From assembly GCA_017649745.1 (NCBI GenBank), contig JAGCGE010000257.1, positions 1-19,737 on the forward strand: 19,737 nucleotides of DNA, written 5' to 3'. The position numbers and the translations under genes are program-made. Below, piece by piece: positions 5,992 to 19,131 of the stretch (the first letter of the stretch is position 1; each line of letters starts with the position of its first letter). Source of the DNA: Clostridiales bacterium (GTDB lineage: Bacteria; Bacillota_A; Clostridia; Saccharofermentanales; Saccharofermentanaceae). The notes beneath the pieces are model-generated. The model was not told the origin of the DNA, searched no databases, and saw nothing but the letters and a program-made list of their open reading frames with translations.

Positions 5992-8900
5992 ATGAATCTT
6001 TCTTTAAAGTTAAAACCGTCTTTGCTTGGAAGATATTTCGAATGTAAGTGTGATAGATTTCTCGTGCACAGTGCTATGGATAAAGCGGTCCAACAGCGGC
6101 TTGGTCTTCCACAATCTCGTGTTTATGAGGATTCTGCTGCCGCTTTGGCGGGCAAGAACTGGGAGAATAAGCTGTTTGATGATCTTAAAAAAAACAATTT
6201 GTATGAAGTTATTGATTTGAAAAATGATAAAGCATCCGCTGATGAGAAGTATAAAAGAACAATAGAAGCCATCAAAGGTATTTCAAATCGCAAAAAGACT
6301 TTGTACCTGTTTCAGGCGTGTGTTCGGGCGTCAGAATCATTCAAAAATGAGCACCTTGCTTCTTTTAATGGCTCTAATCTTAATCCGTATTTGAGTTCAC
6401 AGATGTATCCGGATTTTATTCGTGCGGAGTACGATGCGACAAGGAAAAAGTTCAAACTTACAGTTATTGATGCAAAGAATGCAAGTAAGCTGAAAAAAGG
6501 TGCTGAGATTCAAATCGCTGTATATGTGAAACTTTTGAAATCTATTATTCTCGATGAAAAGATTGAGAACTGCTATATCGATGAAGAGGAAGGTATTGTC
6601 TGGAACCGTGAGAAACGGACGAATGTGTGTCTCGAACATGTTTTTAATCTTCAACATGCACTTGGCGAAGTGGATACCTTTTTCTCGGAAAGACTGCGCA
6701 GTATTGGTGAAGCAATAGAGTCAGTTGAATCGGATGAGCAAATCCCGAAGAGCCTTGATTACAATCTAAATCAACAATGTGAATATTGTGACAATTATGA
6801 ATGGTGCAAAAAGACTTGCGCTGAGAATCTTAGCGTAAGATTATTGCCTTATGTTCGTACACGTGCACAGAAGAGAGTAAGCGAACTGATAGAGAACGGT
6901 GAACTCGCGGATGATAGTTTTGCTTCAGTTAAAGAACTTTTGGAGACGAATCCAGAGTCTCTTACAGATGGATGTGCCGATTGGCGAAGAGTAGCCAATA
7001 ATCTTGAAGCATATGAGAAGGGCATTCTAAGCTATGCTGATGGAAAAACCGAGCGATTCCCTAGAGATGCATCTTCAATTTCGTTTCCTGTAAGGCAGAA
7101 CTTTTCCTTGCTGCTATCTGCTCAACAGGACGTTAATAAGGGACGAGTGTATGCGTTTTCATGGCTTCTGGTTCCAGGTAATGGGATTGATATCTGGAAT
7201 ATGTTACGTGGAAAAATGAAGACTGTCGAAATATATGAAACGAAGTGGGAGAGCCCGGGAAAAGGAAAGTATTTTGATTCGGTTATAGCGCACGATTATT
7301 CTAATGAAGAATTCAATCGGGTTGATCGTGTGTTTGTTGAAAGTTTGTATGAGTTGCTTAGAAGAATCAGTGATTACAAAGATCCGGAAAAACGTAAACT
7401 CCAGTGCTTTGTAATGGACGATTATGAGCGCAACAATCTTGAGGATACGCTATATTCAATGCTTGAATACCTTGATCCAGATGACGACCACGATCTTCTT
7501 GAGAAAGTGATGACTATTCTTTTCTGGTTTCAAGGCGAGCGGACAGTTACGGATCTTGAAAAACAACCTGCAGGTGAAGTTATTGAAAATCCGGTGACGG
7601 TTCTGACGACTGAAATATCTAGACTTTATGTCTTGTCAGCTTGTATATCCTATAATCTTAAGACGATAGCAAAAGTCTTTTCTCCAGCGCTTTCCTTCGA
7701 TGAGGACGATGAAGAGTTCTTTGGAGTATTAACCAATGTTGTCAATGGAATGCCGATTATTCGAGCATGGGATGAATCTGATTGTGCTGAGAGGGAACGC
7801 CAGTTAGAAAGTATTGCATACCATATTAGAAAAAGACTGTTCATCGAGTATGAAATAATAAAGACTATGCAGAGAGATAATGATGAAAATCTTATCCATT
7901 TGAGCGCATGGCCAATGAAGTATCAGATGGTTCCGCCGAAATATCCGGAGTATCCAGAGATAGCGCGTCTTGATTTTGAAAATAGATATGAGGAACTTCT
8001 AAAATATCAGGAGATTCGCAAAGTTCGCATTAATGGAATCCAGAATGCAATTGATTCTGGTATGATTCTCCAATTAGCATATTCTGGTTCAGGAGATACT
8101 TTTGATGTTTTGAACTATGAGCACTATATAGGACGAGAATGGCATTCGGCTTTTCTCTGTGAGGATACTCCTGAGAACAGACTTCAAATTATGCTTTTAA
8201 GAGATAAGCAGTATACAAAGAATGTCAGACCATATTATGTGGTAGATGAGACGGATACGGTTTTTTATTCAAAAGAAATGGATATGGAATACAACTACAG
8301 GGATGAAGGCTGCGGAGCCACTATGGAGTTTAAGCCTGCCAAAGGTTCAAAATTTGAGCCTGTTGAAGGTCTCTGCTACCTGTTCTTTGAGGTTTACTCG
8401 GATTGGAATAGTGGAAGAACAGCCACCGGATTGAAAAAACTTGTTGATCGTCCGGAATTCTTAGATCCAATGTTACTTTCTGCAGATACAGGGCTTGTGT
8501 TTGATGACAAAGCAAAGAAAGAGTGTAGCAAGTACTGGTCCCCAGATAAGTTTAAATTCAGTGCATCTCAAGAAGATGCGTTTAAGCATTTCTTTGAGCA
8601 AAGATTGAACATTCTTGTCGGTCCGCCTGCTTCCGGTAAGACAGATTTTATCGCTCGAGCTCTGATCACGCTTTCAAGTTATTATCAGAAGGTTGAGAAA
8701 AGAAATCTGAAAATCATGGTAACAGCCATGTCAAATTCGGCTATTGACAATGTGCTTCTTAAACTGGATAAGATGCTTCGTAAAGAAAACAAATGTGGAA
8801 TAAAATTGTATAAAAGTAAAAAGTTTGACGATAATGCTTCTTTCGAAGATAGAAGTGTAAAGCTTCTTGAAGACTATCATGTAGCTGGTGAAATGAATTC

Positions 8901-10011
8901 AGACGAGATTCAAATTATTGGAATGACCAGCTGGTCCGCATTCAAAGAGTTCCATCATGAGAAGTATGGAAAGATGCGCGAATTTGATGTGATAGTCATG
9001 GACGAGGCATCACAAGTTCGAGCGATGGATGCATTTCTAACTCTTGAGTGCAGTAATGCAAATACTAGATTCCTTCTTGTAGGTGACGATGATCAGCTTC
9101 CACCAATTATCGCCGGGAAATACAAAGAGAAGGAGGGAGAAAAGTATATTCATGGATCAATCTTCCATATGTATCTGACTGCGCTTTCTGAAGATTATCC
9201 GGATATTATCCGTCTTTCTGATAATTTCCGCATGAATGGAATTCTTTGCAAGTATTCTGCGGATAAGATCTATGGACCACAGTATAAAGCCTTTAATGAG
9301 GAGATTAAGAAACAGCGAATAACTATGGCTAATAAACCGGGTAATCCTCTGCTTGCGTCGATTCTTGATGAGGATTATCCTCTGGTTTTCTGTGAGCTTT
9401 CTGGGCCCGCAAGACCTCAGAGAGAAGCAGAAGTGAGTCTGGTGGCAGATGTCGTGTACGAGTTGCAAAAGTACCTGATAAATGAATCAACCGGGAATCT
9501 TGCACGGGTAGATGGCAATTTCTGGCGTGAGAATGACTTTCTGGATGGCGCTTGTGGTATCATTTCGCCTCATCATGAACACATAAACCGTCTCAAAACA
9601 AGGCTTTCCGAGGATCTGGGATGTGATCGCAATGATGTATATATCGGTACTGTGGATAAGCTTCAAGGTAAGGAGAGGAAAGCAGTTATCGTAAGCTACG
9701 GAGTATGCGAAGCGGAGAAGATCAGAAACGAAAGTGAATTCATATATAGCCGAAATCGCTTTAATGTCTCTATTACCAGAGGCAAAGCAAAGACTATAGT
9801 ATTCCTGTCTAATGCGATTGCTGAAGCGAGCATAGATTCGAATATTCTGGTTAACAATACTCCTTCACTACGCAAAGGAATGGATTTCATACATGGATTC
9901 TTGCCGTTTATGGAATCGGATCAAGATGGAGAGATACTTATTTCCGAGGTTTATCCGGATTATGCGGAAGATGTATGTGTCAAGCTCTGGAAGAAAAAAC
10001 TGAATGAGTGA
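5992..10011 (+). CDS. Cas4-type nuclease fused to SF1 helicase, Dna2-like (1339 aa)
   Basis: ATG 5992 is chosen because GAGGAG lies seven bases upstream; the open frame extends to 5959. The N-terminal PD-(D/E)XK nuclease shows D148, D160-A-K162 and Q174xxxY178. Iron-sulfur ligand candidates are C18/C20 near the start and C263-x2-C266-x5-C272, the same spacing as Cas4 and AddB. A middle of about 550 residues is unassigned. The C-terminal SF1 helicase has Walker A GPPASGKT at 877-884, Walker B DEAS from 1004, GDDDQLPP from 1031, DNFR, GTVDKLQGKE from 1219 and VSITRGKAK from 1259. The layout matches Dna2-like nuclease-helicases that process DNA ends. In this operon, next to type I restriction genes, an antiviral DNA-degradation role is inferred. 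All core motifs are intact. Confidence 0.88.
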   Translation: MNLSLKLKPSLLGRYFECKCDRFLVHSAMDKAVQQRLGLPQSRVYEDSAAALAGKNWENKLFDDLKKNNLYEVIDLKNDKASADEKYKRTIEAIKGISNRKKTLYLFQACVRASESFKNEHLASFNGSNLNPYLSSQMYPDFIRAEYDATRKKFKLTVIDAKNASKLKKGAEIQIAVYVKLLKSIILDEKIENCYIDEEEGIVWNREKRTNVCLEHVFNLQHALGEVDTFFSERLRSIGEAIESVESDEQIPKSLDYNLNQQCEYCDNYEWCKKTCAENLSVRLLPYVRTRAQKRVSELIENGELADDSFASVKELLETNPESLTDGCADWRRVANNLEAYEKGILSYADGKTERFPRDASSISFPVRQNFSLLLSAQQDVNKGRVYAFSWLLVPGNGIDIWNMLRGKMKTVEIYETKWESPGKGKYFDSVIAHDYSNEEFNRVDRVFVESLYELLRRISDYKDPEKRKLQCFVMDDYERNNLEDTLYSMLEYLDPDDDHDLLEKVMTILFWFQGERTVTDLEKQPAGEVIENPVTVLTTEISRLYVLSACISYNLKTIAKVFSPALSFDEDDEEFFGVLTNVVNGMPIIRAWDESDCAERERQLESIAYHIRKRLFIEYEIIKTMQRDNDENLIHLSAWPMKYQMVPPKYPEYPEIARLDFENRYEELLKYQEIRKVRINGIQNAIDSGMILQLAYSGSGDTFDVLNYEHYIGREWHSAFLCEDTPENRLQIMLLRDKQYTKNVRPYYVVDETDTVFYSKEMDMEYNYRDEGCGATMEFKPAKGSKFEPVEGLCYLFFEVYSDWNSGRTATGLKKLVDRPEFLDPMLLSADTGLVFDDKAKKECSKYWSPDKFKFSASQEDAFKHFFEQRLNILVGPPASGKTDFIARALITLSSYYQKVEKRNLKIMVTAMSNSAIDNVLLKLDKMLRKENKCGIKLYKSKKFDDNASFEDRSVKLLEDYHVAGEMNSDEIQIIGMTSWSAFKEFHHEKYGKMREFDVIVMDEASQVRAMDAFLTLECSNANTRFLLVGDDDQLPPIIAGKYKEKEGEKYIHGSIFHMYLTALSEDYPDIIRLSDNFRMNGILCKYSADKIYGPQYKAFNEEIKKQRITMANKPGNPLLASILDEDYPLVFCELSGPARPQREAEVSLVADVVYELQKYLINESTGNLARVDGNFWRENDFLDGACGIISPHHEHINRLKTRLSEDLGCDRNDVYIGTVDKLQGKERKAVIVSYGVCEAEKIRNESEFIYSRNRFNVSITRGKAKTIVFLSNAIAEASIDSNILVNNTPSLRKGMDFIHGFLPFMESDQDGEILISEVYPDYAEDVCVKLWKKKLNE

Positions 10012-10029
10012 GATCTTTTGTAATATAAT
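10001..10029 (+). promoter_or_regulatory. Weak promoter candidate before hsdR
   Basis: A perfect TATAAT lies at 10024-10029 in the 63-base gap before hsdR. The -35 position 17 bases upstream is TGAATG, a poor match that overlaps the end of the helicase gene. It may allow hsdR to be expressed apart from the upstream genes. Confidence 0.25.
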
Positions 10030-12107
10030 ATACATATCAAGCGAAAGTGAGATGTTTCTTGGAGGAGTCTGAATATGGATAAACTGCCAGAAGAGTTAGC
10101 TCGAGAGAAGATAGACAAACAGCTTCTTAAAGCTGGATGGGACATCGTTTCTAGAGATGAATATATTCCGAACCTTACTTCTGCCGTCAAAGAAGCTTTG
10201 ATGGTGGGAAATAAAGAGAGTGACTACCTCCTGTTCATTGAAGGCAAAGCAATTGCTGTAGTTGAAGCCAAGCGAAAAGAAAATCCCCTTGGACAAGATG
10301 TAGCAGATCAGGCCGAGAACTATGCGAGAACACCACAAGAGTGGTATGGACTGTGGTTTAAGGATCTTGTCCCTTTGGTTTACTTAGCTAATGGAGAAAA
10401 GATTCTGTTCAAAAATATGCTGACAGACCCGGACGGAGAGTATGTCGAACTGAAAGATATGCATTCTCCGAAGAAAATGCTTCAGCTAGTAAATAAGACC
10501 TCTGAATATGGAGCGTTACCGCGTCTCGAAAAGAAGGGTCTCCGTGATTGTCAGTACGAAGCTGAACTGGAATTTGAGCATTCCCTGAAAAATGGGAAAA
10601 AGAAGGGTTTGGCGATTCTTGCTACAGGAAGCGGAAAGACGTATCTAGCCTGTTTGGCGAGTTACCGACTTCTAAATTACACTCCAACAAAGAGAATTCT
10701 GTTTCTCGTAGATAGAAATAACCTTGCTAGACAGACGGAAGCAGAATTCAGTCAGTTCGACCGTACCGAAAAGCAACAGGAGATGAGCTCTCTGTATGAG
10801 ATCTCCCGCCTCAGAAGCGAGGATGACGTTAAAGCTGATATTGTTATCTCAACCATCCAAAAACTATATGCTGTTCTCACGGGTATGACTCTTTCCGGAG
10901 AGAGCGAGGATGAAGAAGACGAGCAGACTACTGAGCAGGAAAACCGTGAAGATACCGAAGTGATTTCCCTTGGTAAGGATCTCAAACTTCCGCCAGACTA
11001 TTTCCAACTCATCATTGTCGACGAGTGTCATCGGTCCATTTATGGAAAGTGGAAGGCTGTTCTGGACTATTTCTCCAGTGCTACAGTTCTTGGATTAACA
11101 GCTACTCCTACTGCTGAAGCATATGCTTTTTTCAATAACAATATCATTGAGGAGTATTCATACGAAGATTCTGTTATTGATGGTGTAAATGTTCCCTCAA
11201 GAGTATACCGAATTGCAACAAAAGTGACCGAACATGGCGGAACTATTGCTGCGGGTACCACTGTATCTGAAACGTCACGAAGAACCGGAGATTCAAAAGA
11301 CTATACACCCAGTCAGTCTATTGAGTATGCACCAACACAACTGGATCGATCGGTTGTAAGCGTCAGTCAGATAAAGACTGTATTAAAACAGTACAAGGAA
11401 TCGATTTATGAAGATTTGTATCCGAACAGAGAGAAACAGTGGGAATATATCCCCAAAACGCTGATTTTTGCTAAAGATGATAATCACGCTACAGAAATCG
11501 TTGAGGCAGTGAAAGAAGTCTTCAAAGATGAGTTTGAATCTGGAGAAGTCCCTGAGCACTTTGTACAGAAGATTACATACTCAGCCGGAGACTCTAATGG
11601 TCTGATTAGAGATCTTCGAACTGATAAGGATTTCAGAATTGCTGTTACCGTTACTCTTGTGGCAACCGGTACGGATGTAAGACCTCTGGAAGTCGTTCTC
11701 TTTATGAGAGATGTTGGTTCTGACGTTCTTTATACTCAGATGAAAGGCCGCGGATGCCGTACCATTAAAGACGATAAGCTTAGAGAGGTTACTCCTAATG
11801 CTGACACTAAAGAATGTTTCTATATAGTTGATGCTGTGGGTGTAACAGAACATGATAAGCATCTTCCGCCACCGGGGAAGGATAAGAAGAGCAAAAAGGT
11901 CTTTTCTTTAGAGACATTACTTGAACATCTTTCCCACAATGAAGTGAGTGATGAAAACCTCTGGCTTTTGAGAGACTATTGCTCCACGATTCACAGCCGA
12001 TATGAAAACAGTCCTTTGTTCTCTCACCATTTGGACTTATATATCGACATGTTCGGATTTGGTCCTAGGAAAATAGCCGGGAATATCCAAAGTGCTATCG
12101 AAATGGG

Positions 12108-15722
<3,615 letters not shown>

Positions 15723-15757
15723 TGAAGAAATGAAAACTGCGAGACTGGAAGATGTTT

Positions 15758-17233
15758 ATGATAGATGCTGAATCATTACGGAAAAAGGTTATAGACCTGG
15801 CCATACAAGGAAAGCTTACACAGCAATTACCAGAAGATGGAAGTGCTGAAAATCTTTACGCACAGATTCAAGAAGAGAAGGCGAAACTTATCAAAGAAGG
15901 CAAGATAAAGAAAGAAAAGCCATTTCCTCCTATTTCAGAGGATGAGATTCCGTTCGAGTTACCGCGTAACTGGAAATGGATTAGATTTAAAGATCTAGGA
16001 CAGTTTAAAGGAGGGAAAACTCCCTCAATGAGTAACAAGGAGTACTGGACCGATGGTACAGTTCCATGGGTTACTTCAAAAGATATGAAACAAAAATACA
16101 TAGAAACATCTCAATTGTTGATATCTGAAAATGCTGCAAGAGAATTATCACTGTTCCCGCCACAAACAATTCTGTTTGTTGTCAGAAGTGGTATCTTAAG
16201 GCGCCTTTTTCCTGTAGCAATACTATTGAAGAGTGCTGCTATCAATCAGGATTTAAAAGCTTTGTGTATGTTTTTACCTGACCTGCATGAGTATGTGTAT
16301 TATATGTTAAAAGGTTTAGAGTCGAGAATCTTGTCTCAATATGCAAAGGATGGGACGACAGTTAATAATCTTATGGTTGATGCGTTACTTACTATGCCTG
16401 TCCCGCTTCCTCCCTTAGCAGAACAAAAACGAATTGTTGAAAAGATTGAAGAGATTTTTGTACAAATCGATCTTATCGATACTCTTCAGCAAAAATATGG
16501 ATCTGACCGTGAAATCTTGAAGGGGAAGATTATTGATGCCGGTATTCGCGGTTTGCTGACGGAACAGCTACCAAAGGATGGTACGGCGAAAGAGCTTCGG
16601 GAAGAGGCTATTAAGTATAAAGAAGAACTAGCTAAAGAAGGCATCTTAAAGAATAGAAAAAATAAAGATATTAGAGAAATATCCGATGAGGAATGTTTTT
16701 TTGATATTCCATCCTCATGGAGTTGGTTCAGGCTTGGAGAAGTTATAGAAGTATTTGGACGTATCGGTTTCAGAGGATATAAAAAAGCAGATCTTGTGCA
16801 AAGAGGTCAAGGCGCTATAACTATGTCTCCATCTAATATTGCCAAAAGTGGCGAAGTCAATTTTGATAGTTCTACATATATATCTTGGGAAAAGTATGAA
16901 GAATCTCCAGAAATAATGTTAGAAGAAGGGGATATCGTTCTTGTAAAAACAGGATCTACATATGGTAAATGCGGGATCATTGATAAGCTACCTGAAAAGG
17001 CAACTATTAATCCGCAGCTTGCAATCCTAAAATATATAAAATGCAACAGGAAATACCTATATTACGTATTGAGAAGTACAGTAGCGTGGGCGCAATTTGA
17101 GAGTTTTGTGGTAGGCGCAGCAACGCCAACTTTTTCACAGGAAAAAATATCCAATATGATGATACCTATGCCGCCGATGGCTGAACAGGAGCGCATTGTA
17201 AACATGCTGGATCAGATATTTGCAGATAAATGA
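15758..17233 (+). CDS. hsdS: Type I specificity subunit HsdS, second copy (491 aa)
   Basis: This is a second complete HsdS in tandem, 35 bases after the first. ATG 15758 is preferred over ATG 15752 because MIDAESLRKK then aligns with the first copy's [10 protein letters not shown] and GGAAG lies just upstream. The conserved N-terminal segment (1-74) and the central helices (about 218-270) are near copies of those in the first HsdS, while TRD1 (75-215) and TRD2 (about 325-475) are unrelated. The central LPKDGTAKELREE region has diverged more. The C-terminus ends EQERIVNMLDQIFADK, typical of the family. An M2S enzyme needs only one HsdS, so the pair gives alternative specificities or recombination partners. 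Confidence 0.92.
   Translation: MIDAESLRKKVIDLAIQGKLTQQLPEDGSAENLYAQIQEEKAKLIKEGKIKKEKPFPPISEDEIPFELPRNWKWIRFKDLGQFKGGKTPSMSNKEYWTDGTVPWVTSKDMKQKYIETSQLLISENAARELSLFPPQTILFVVRSGILRRLFPVAILLKSAAINQDLKALCMFLPDLHEYVYYMLKGLESRILSQYAKDGTTVNNLMVDALLTMPVPLPPLAEQKRIVEKIEEIFVQIDLIDTLQQKYGSDREILKGKIIDAGIRGLLTEQLPKDGTAKELREEAIKYKEELAKEGILKNRKNKDIREISDEECFFDIPSSWSWFRLGEVIEVFGRIGFRGYKKADLVQRGQGAITMSPSNIAKSGEVNFDSSTYISWEKYEESPEIMLEEGDIVLVKTGSTYGKCGIIDKLPEKATINPQLAILKYIKCNRKYLYYVLRSTVAWAQFESFVVGAATPTFSQEKISNMMIPMPPMAEQERIVNMLDQIFADK
15773..15979 (+). repeat. hsdS conserved repeat, copy C (N-terminus of second hsdS)
   Basis: It codes for the same segment at the N-terminus of the second HsdS. It is closest by eye to copy B in its middle part (the QIQEEKAKLIK stretch). 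Confidence 0.7.
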
Positions 17234-17246
17234 AAGCAGGATTGGC

Positions 17247-17547
17247 ATGAAAACGATAGCATTGAGATTTTCAAACAACTTCGCGCCGGATATTGGAACC
17301 ATAGAAGCTCATAATGAAGTAATCAAAGAAAAAGGATATGTATGGTATAGATATCTCTCTAGAAAACTATGGCAGATACTTCTTTACAGCATTTGAAATC
17401 AAATCCATTATTGATGCCCCCACCGCCATAGAAGATATGTATTCTGCATTTCCTCTTAATGATATAGTTACCATTCATAAACAGAAAGATAAAACGCTCT
17501 CGCAAATTAGATGGGAGTACATGCAGCAGGCAGATAGTGAAGAGTAG
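17247..17547 (+). pseudogene. Short broken gene between hsdS and the CBS protein
   Basis: Two overlapping frames look like parts of one protein. ATG 17247 opens with MKTIALRFSNNFAPDIG and goes on to EKGYVWY, an N-terminus I recall from small hypothetical proteins near restriction genes. It then runs into a nonsense tail ending at TGA near 17391. From about 17344 the next frame is protein-like (GIDISLENYGRYFFTAFEIK, ending at TAG 17545-17547). The join would be restored by adding five bases, as if a tandem pair of ATGGT units near 17338-17347 had collapsed to one. The repaired product would be about 100 residues. A weak AGGAT site precedes 17247. The two parts might instead be separate small genes. 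Function unknown. Confidence 0.5.
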
Positions 17548-17574
17548 ATAAGATAATAACAAGGAGGCATTTGT

Positions 17575-18270
17575 ATGAGTAACAGTATAGAAGAATATAT
17601 CGAAGAGTATAAAAAATTGGAAGAAGCGGTAAGGCGTGTGCATGGTTTGAAAAATAACGATTCTGTTGTGTCTGTACTAAAAAAGCGTTTTCCACATGAT
17701 AGTTCGATTATACAATCATGTGCTGACTTGAGAAATTTCTATTCTCATGATGGAAAAATGAATAATCGTTTCATAGCTGATGTGTCGACTGATGCTGTAA
17801 CTTATGTGCGTGATCTAACCGTAGCTGTGAATAATCGTCAGAAGTGTAGAGAACGCTGTATAAAGTTTAAAGACATCTTTTGGAAGTCCTTAGATGATAA
17901 TGTGCGAGATACCATGACTATTATGCAAAAGAAACTATACACTCATGTTCCTATTTTAGATGGTAGAAAGGTCATAGGGGTATTTGATGAGAATTCCTTG
18001 TTTAGTTTTCTAGCTGCACAGGAGGATGGTATTTGTATTTTTGACGATAATCTTTCTTTTGCAGATTTAAAGGAGCATATCAAACTGGATAATCGTGAAA
18101 TGGAAGAGTTTTCTTTCTTCCCTATCAACAAGTTTACAGATGAGGCCGCGGAAGAGTTTAATAATGCTCAGCAAAGAGGTAAACGTATCGGATTGATGTT
18201 GCTTACAGCAAGTGGCAAACCGACTGATGATTTGCAGGGAATCATAACTCCGTGGGATATTATCGGATGA
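17575..18270 (+). CDS. HEPN-like and CBS-pair protein (231 aa)
   Basis: ATG 17575 follows AAGGAGG. The first 95 residues are helical and contain LRNFYSHDG with R53 and H58, the R-x4-H signature of HEPN ribonucleases, followed by a helix (DAVTYVRDLTVAV) as HEPN folds have. Residues about 101-231 form a CBS pair: the first repeat includes THVPILDGRKVIGVFDENS and the second ends GIITPWDI. CBS pairs bind adenosyl ligands such as AMP, ATP or SAM. The protein may therefore be an RNase or toxin-like module gated by a nucleotide. The HEPN part is short and the call rests mainly on the motif; the CBS call is stronger. It is the last gene before the terminator at 18352, so it is probably in the restriction operon. 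No membrane segment is present. Confidence 0.75.
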   Translation: MSNSIEEYIEEYKKLEEAVRRVHGLKNNDSVVSVLKKRFPHDSSIIQSCADLRNFYSHDGKMNNRFIADVSTDAVTYVRDLTVAVNNRQKCRERCIKFKDIFWKSLDDNVRDTMTIMQKKLYTHVPILDGRKVIGVFDENSLFSFLAAQEDGICIFDDNLSFADLKEHIKLDNREMEEFSFFPINKFTDEAAEEFNNAQQRGKRIGLMLLTASGKPTDDLQGIITPWDIIG

Positions 18271-18351
18271 TAGATTTGAGTGAGGTTAATCCTATTTCCA
18301 AACTCCTACAGAAAGTTTATAACATAGCATGAATATGATTGATCGTATTAC

Positions 18352-18377
18352 AAAGGTCTCCCGGTGGGAGACCTTTT
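18352..18377 (+). terminator. Terminator at the end of the restriction island
   Basis: A perfect 11-bp stem, AAAGGTCTCCC (18352-18362) with GGGAGACCTTT (18366-18376), closes a GGT loop and ends in TTTT. It lies 82 bases after the HEPN/CBS gene. The stem core repeats that of the hairpin at 4303. Confidence 0.8.
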
Positions 18378-18400
18378 GTCATATCAAATGCTGCATACTG

Positions 18401-18428
18401 TTGTCAGAAGATAAGCAGTGGTTAATAA
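18401..18428 (+). promoter_or_regulatory. Putative promoter for the DUF6508 gene
   Basis: TTGTCA at 18401-18406 and TAATAA at 18423-18428 are separated by 16 bases, just after the terminator and 33 bases before the start codon at 18462. Assigned by eye. Confidence 0.4.
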
Positions 18429-18461
18429 ATAGACGTAGATAGTTGCATAGGAGGAATGAAT

Positions 18462-18875
18462 ATGTACGAAGCGTTAACAAATCTGATTGGAAAACTCGAT
18501 GCGTCTTGTCCCGGTAAGTGGATGCACGAGGAAGGTCATGCCGGTACCAGGGAAGACCCAATTCCGATGCCCTGGATTAAATACGATGAGACTGTTGTTG
18601 AAATGATAGACGAGATATACCGCTTTGTGAAGGAACATGAGGAACTTAATCTCAGACATTACGAAGATGTTCTTGCGAAGAAGGGAATTAAATGGGACCT
18701 CAAGTCCATGAAAGAGGCACCTGTATCCGAGTTGGATGGAACCACCATTATGGCGCTTCTTGTCGGAATAGTAAGAGCCGAAAGATTCTGTGACGGGATT
18801 ATCCTGGAAGTAGTCGAAGAAGGAACTGTTGTGACATGGCTACGGCGACTAAAAGAACTTGATATGGAAATCTGA
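18462..18875 (+). CDS. DUF6508 domain protein (137 aa)
   Basis: ATG 18462 is chosen over ATG 18456 because AGGAGG (18449-18454) is seven bases upstream of the former and only one base from the latter. The C-terminal half matches my memory of DUF6508: a Tyr/Phe-rich helix (EIYRFVKEH), then SELDGTTIMALLVGIVRAERF, then a short strand and WLRRLKELD. The family is common in Firmicutes and mostly uncharacterised. The N-terminus, with CPGKWMHEEGHAG, looks like a separate small extension. It is followed after 20 bases by the second riboswitch-like element. Function unknown. Confidence 0.75.
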   Translation: MYEALTNLIGKLDASCPGKWMHEEGHAGTREDPIPMPWIKYDETVVEMIDEIYRFVKEHEELNLRHYEDVLAKKGIKWDLKSMKEAPVSELDGTTIMALLVGIVRAERFCDGIILEVVEEGTVVTWLRRLKELDMEI

Positions 18876-18895
18876 GCAAGTTTGACTTAGGCCAT

Positions 18896-19058
18896 ATATT
18901 TGGACAATGAGTATGAGATAATCTACTCAACAAGAGCGGAAAAGACCTGAAACAGGGCCGCTCAAGATATAAGACCATGAAGAGTGCGCGAGGGACAAGC
19001 CTTATGACCGCACGACAACCTGCCAAGAGGTAAGGTGCCAAAGCTTGATCGATGGGCT
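18896..19058 (+). promoter_or_regulatory. SAM-I-clan riboswitch-like RNA, copy 2
   Basis: This is the second copy of the element at 4758, differing by about 11 substitutions and one 2-base indel over 160 bases by hand alignment. The 5' hairpin is GAGCGG (18934-18939) with CCGCTC (18958-18963); copy 1 has a G-T wobble in it. P1 is AGACCAT (18972-18978) with ATGGGCT (19052-19058), one mismatch. The P2-top pair reads GG/CC where copy 1 has AG/CT, a compensatory change. The CGAG and ATGAC internal loop, the ACAAG loop, ACAACC and GGTGCCAAA are all unchanged. The conserved flank starting ATATTTGGACAATGAG may hold a promoter, but no well-spaced -35/-10 pair is evident. It precedes the 176-aa gene at 19132. 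Confidence 0.7.
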
Positions 19059-19083
19059 CTAAGATCCGGTTAGGACAATGCTT

Positions 19084-19122
19084 CCTCCAGGCAGTAAGAA
19101 GATCTAAAACATTTTAAGGAGG
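19084..19122 (+). promoter_or_regulatory. Anti-Shine-Dalgarno candidate, copy 2
   Basis: CCTCC at 19084-19088 can pair with GGAGG at 19118-19122, the ribosome binding site of the gene at 19132. The sequence around it is unlike copy 1, yet the same anti-ribosome-site element is present, which supports translational control. A competing AGGA/TCCT pairing (19072-19075 with 19083-19086) is possible. Confidence 0.45.
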
Positions 19123-19131
19123 GCTAGCAAT

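Noticed and set aside
17575..18270. CBS protein as a metabolic enzyme or transporter regulator
   Set aside because: No catalytic or membrane domain; the extra part is a short helical region with the R-x4-H motif.
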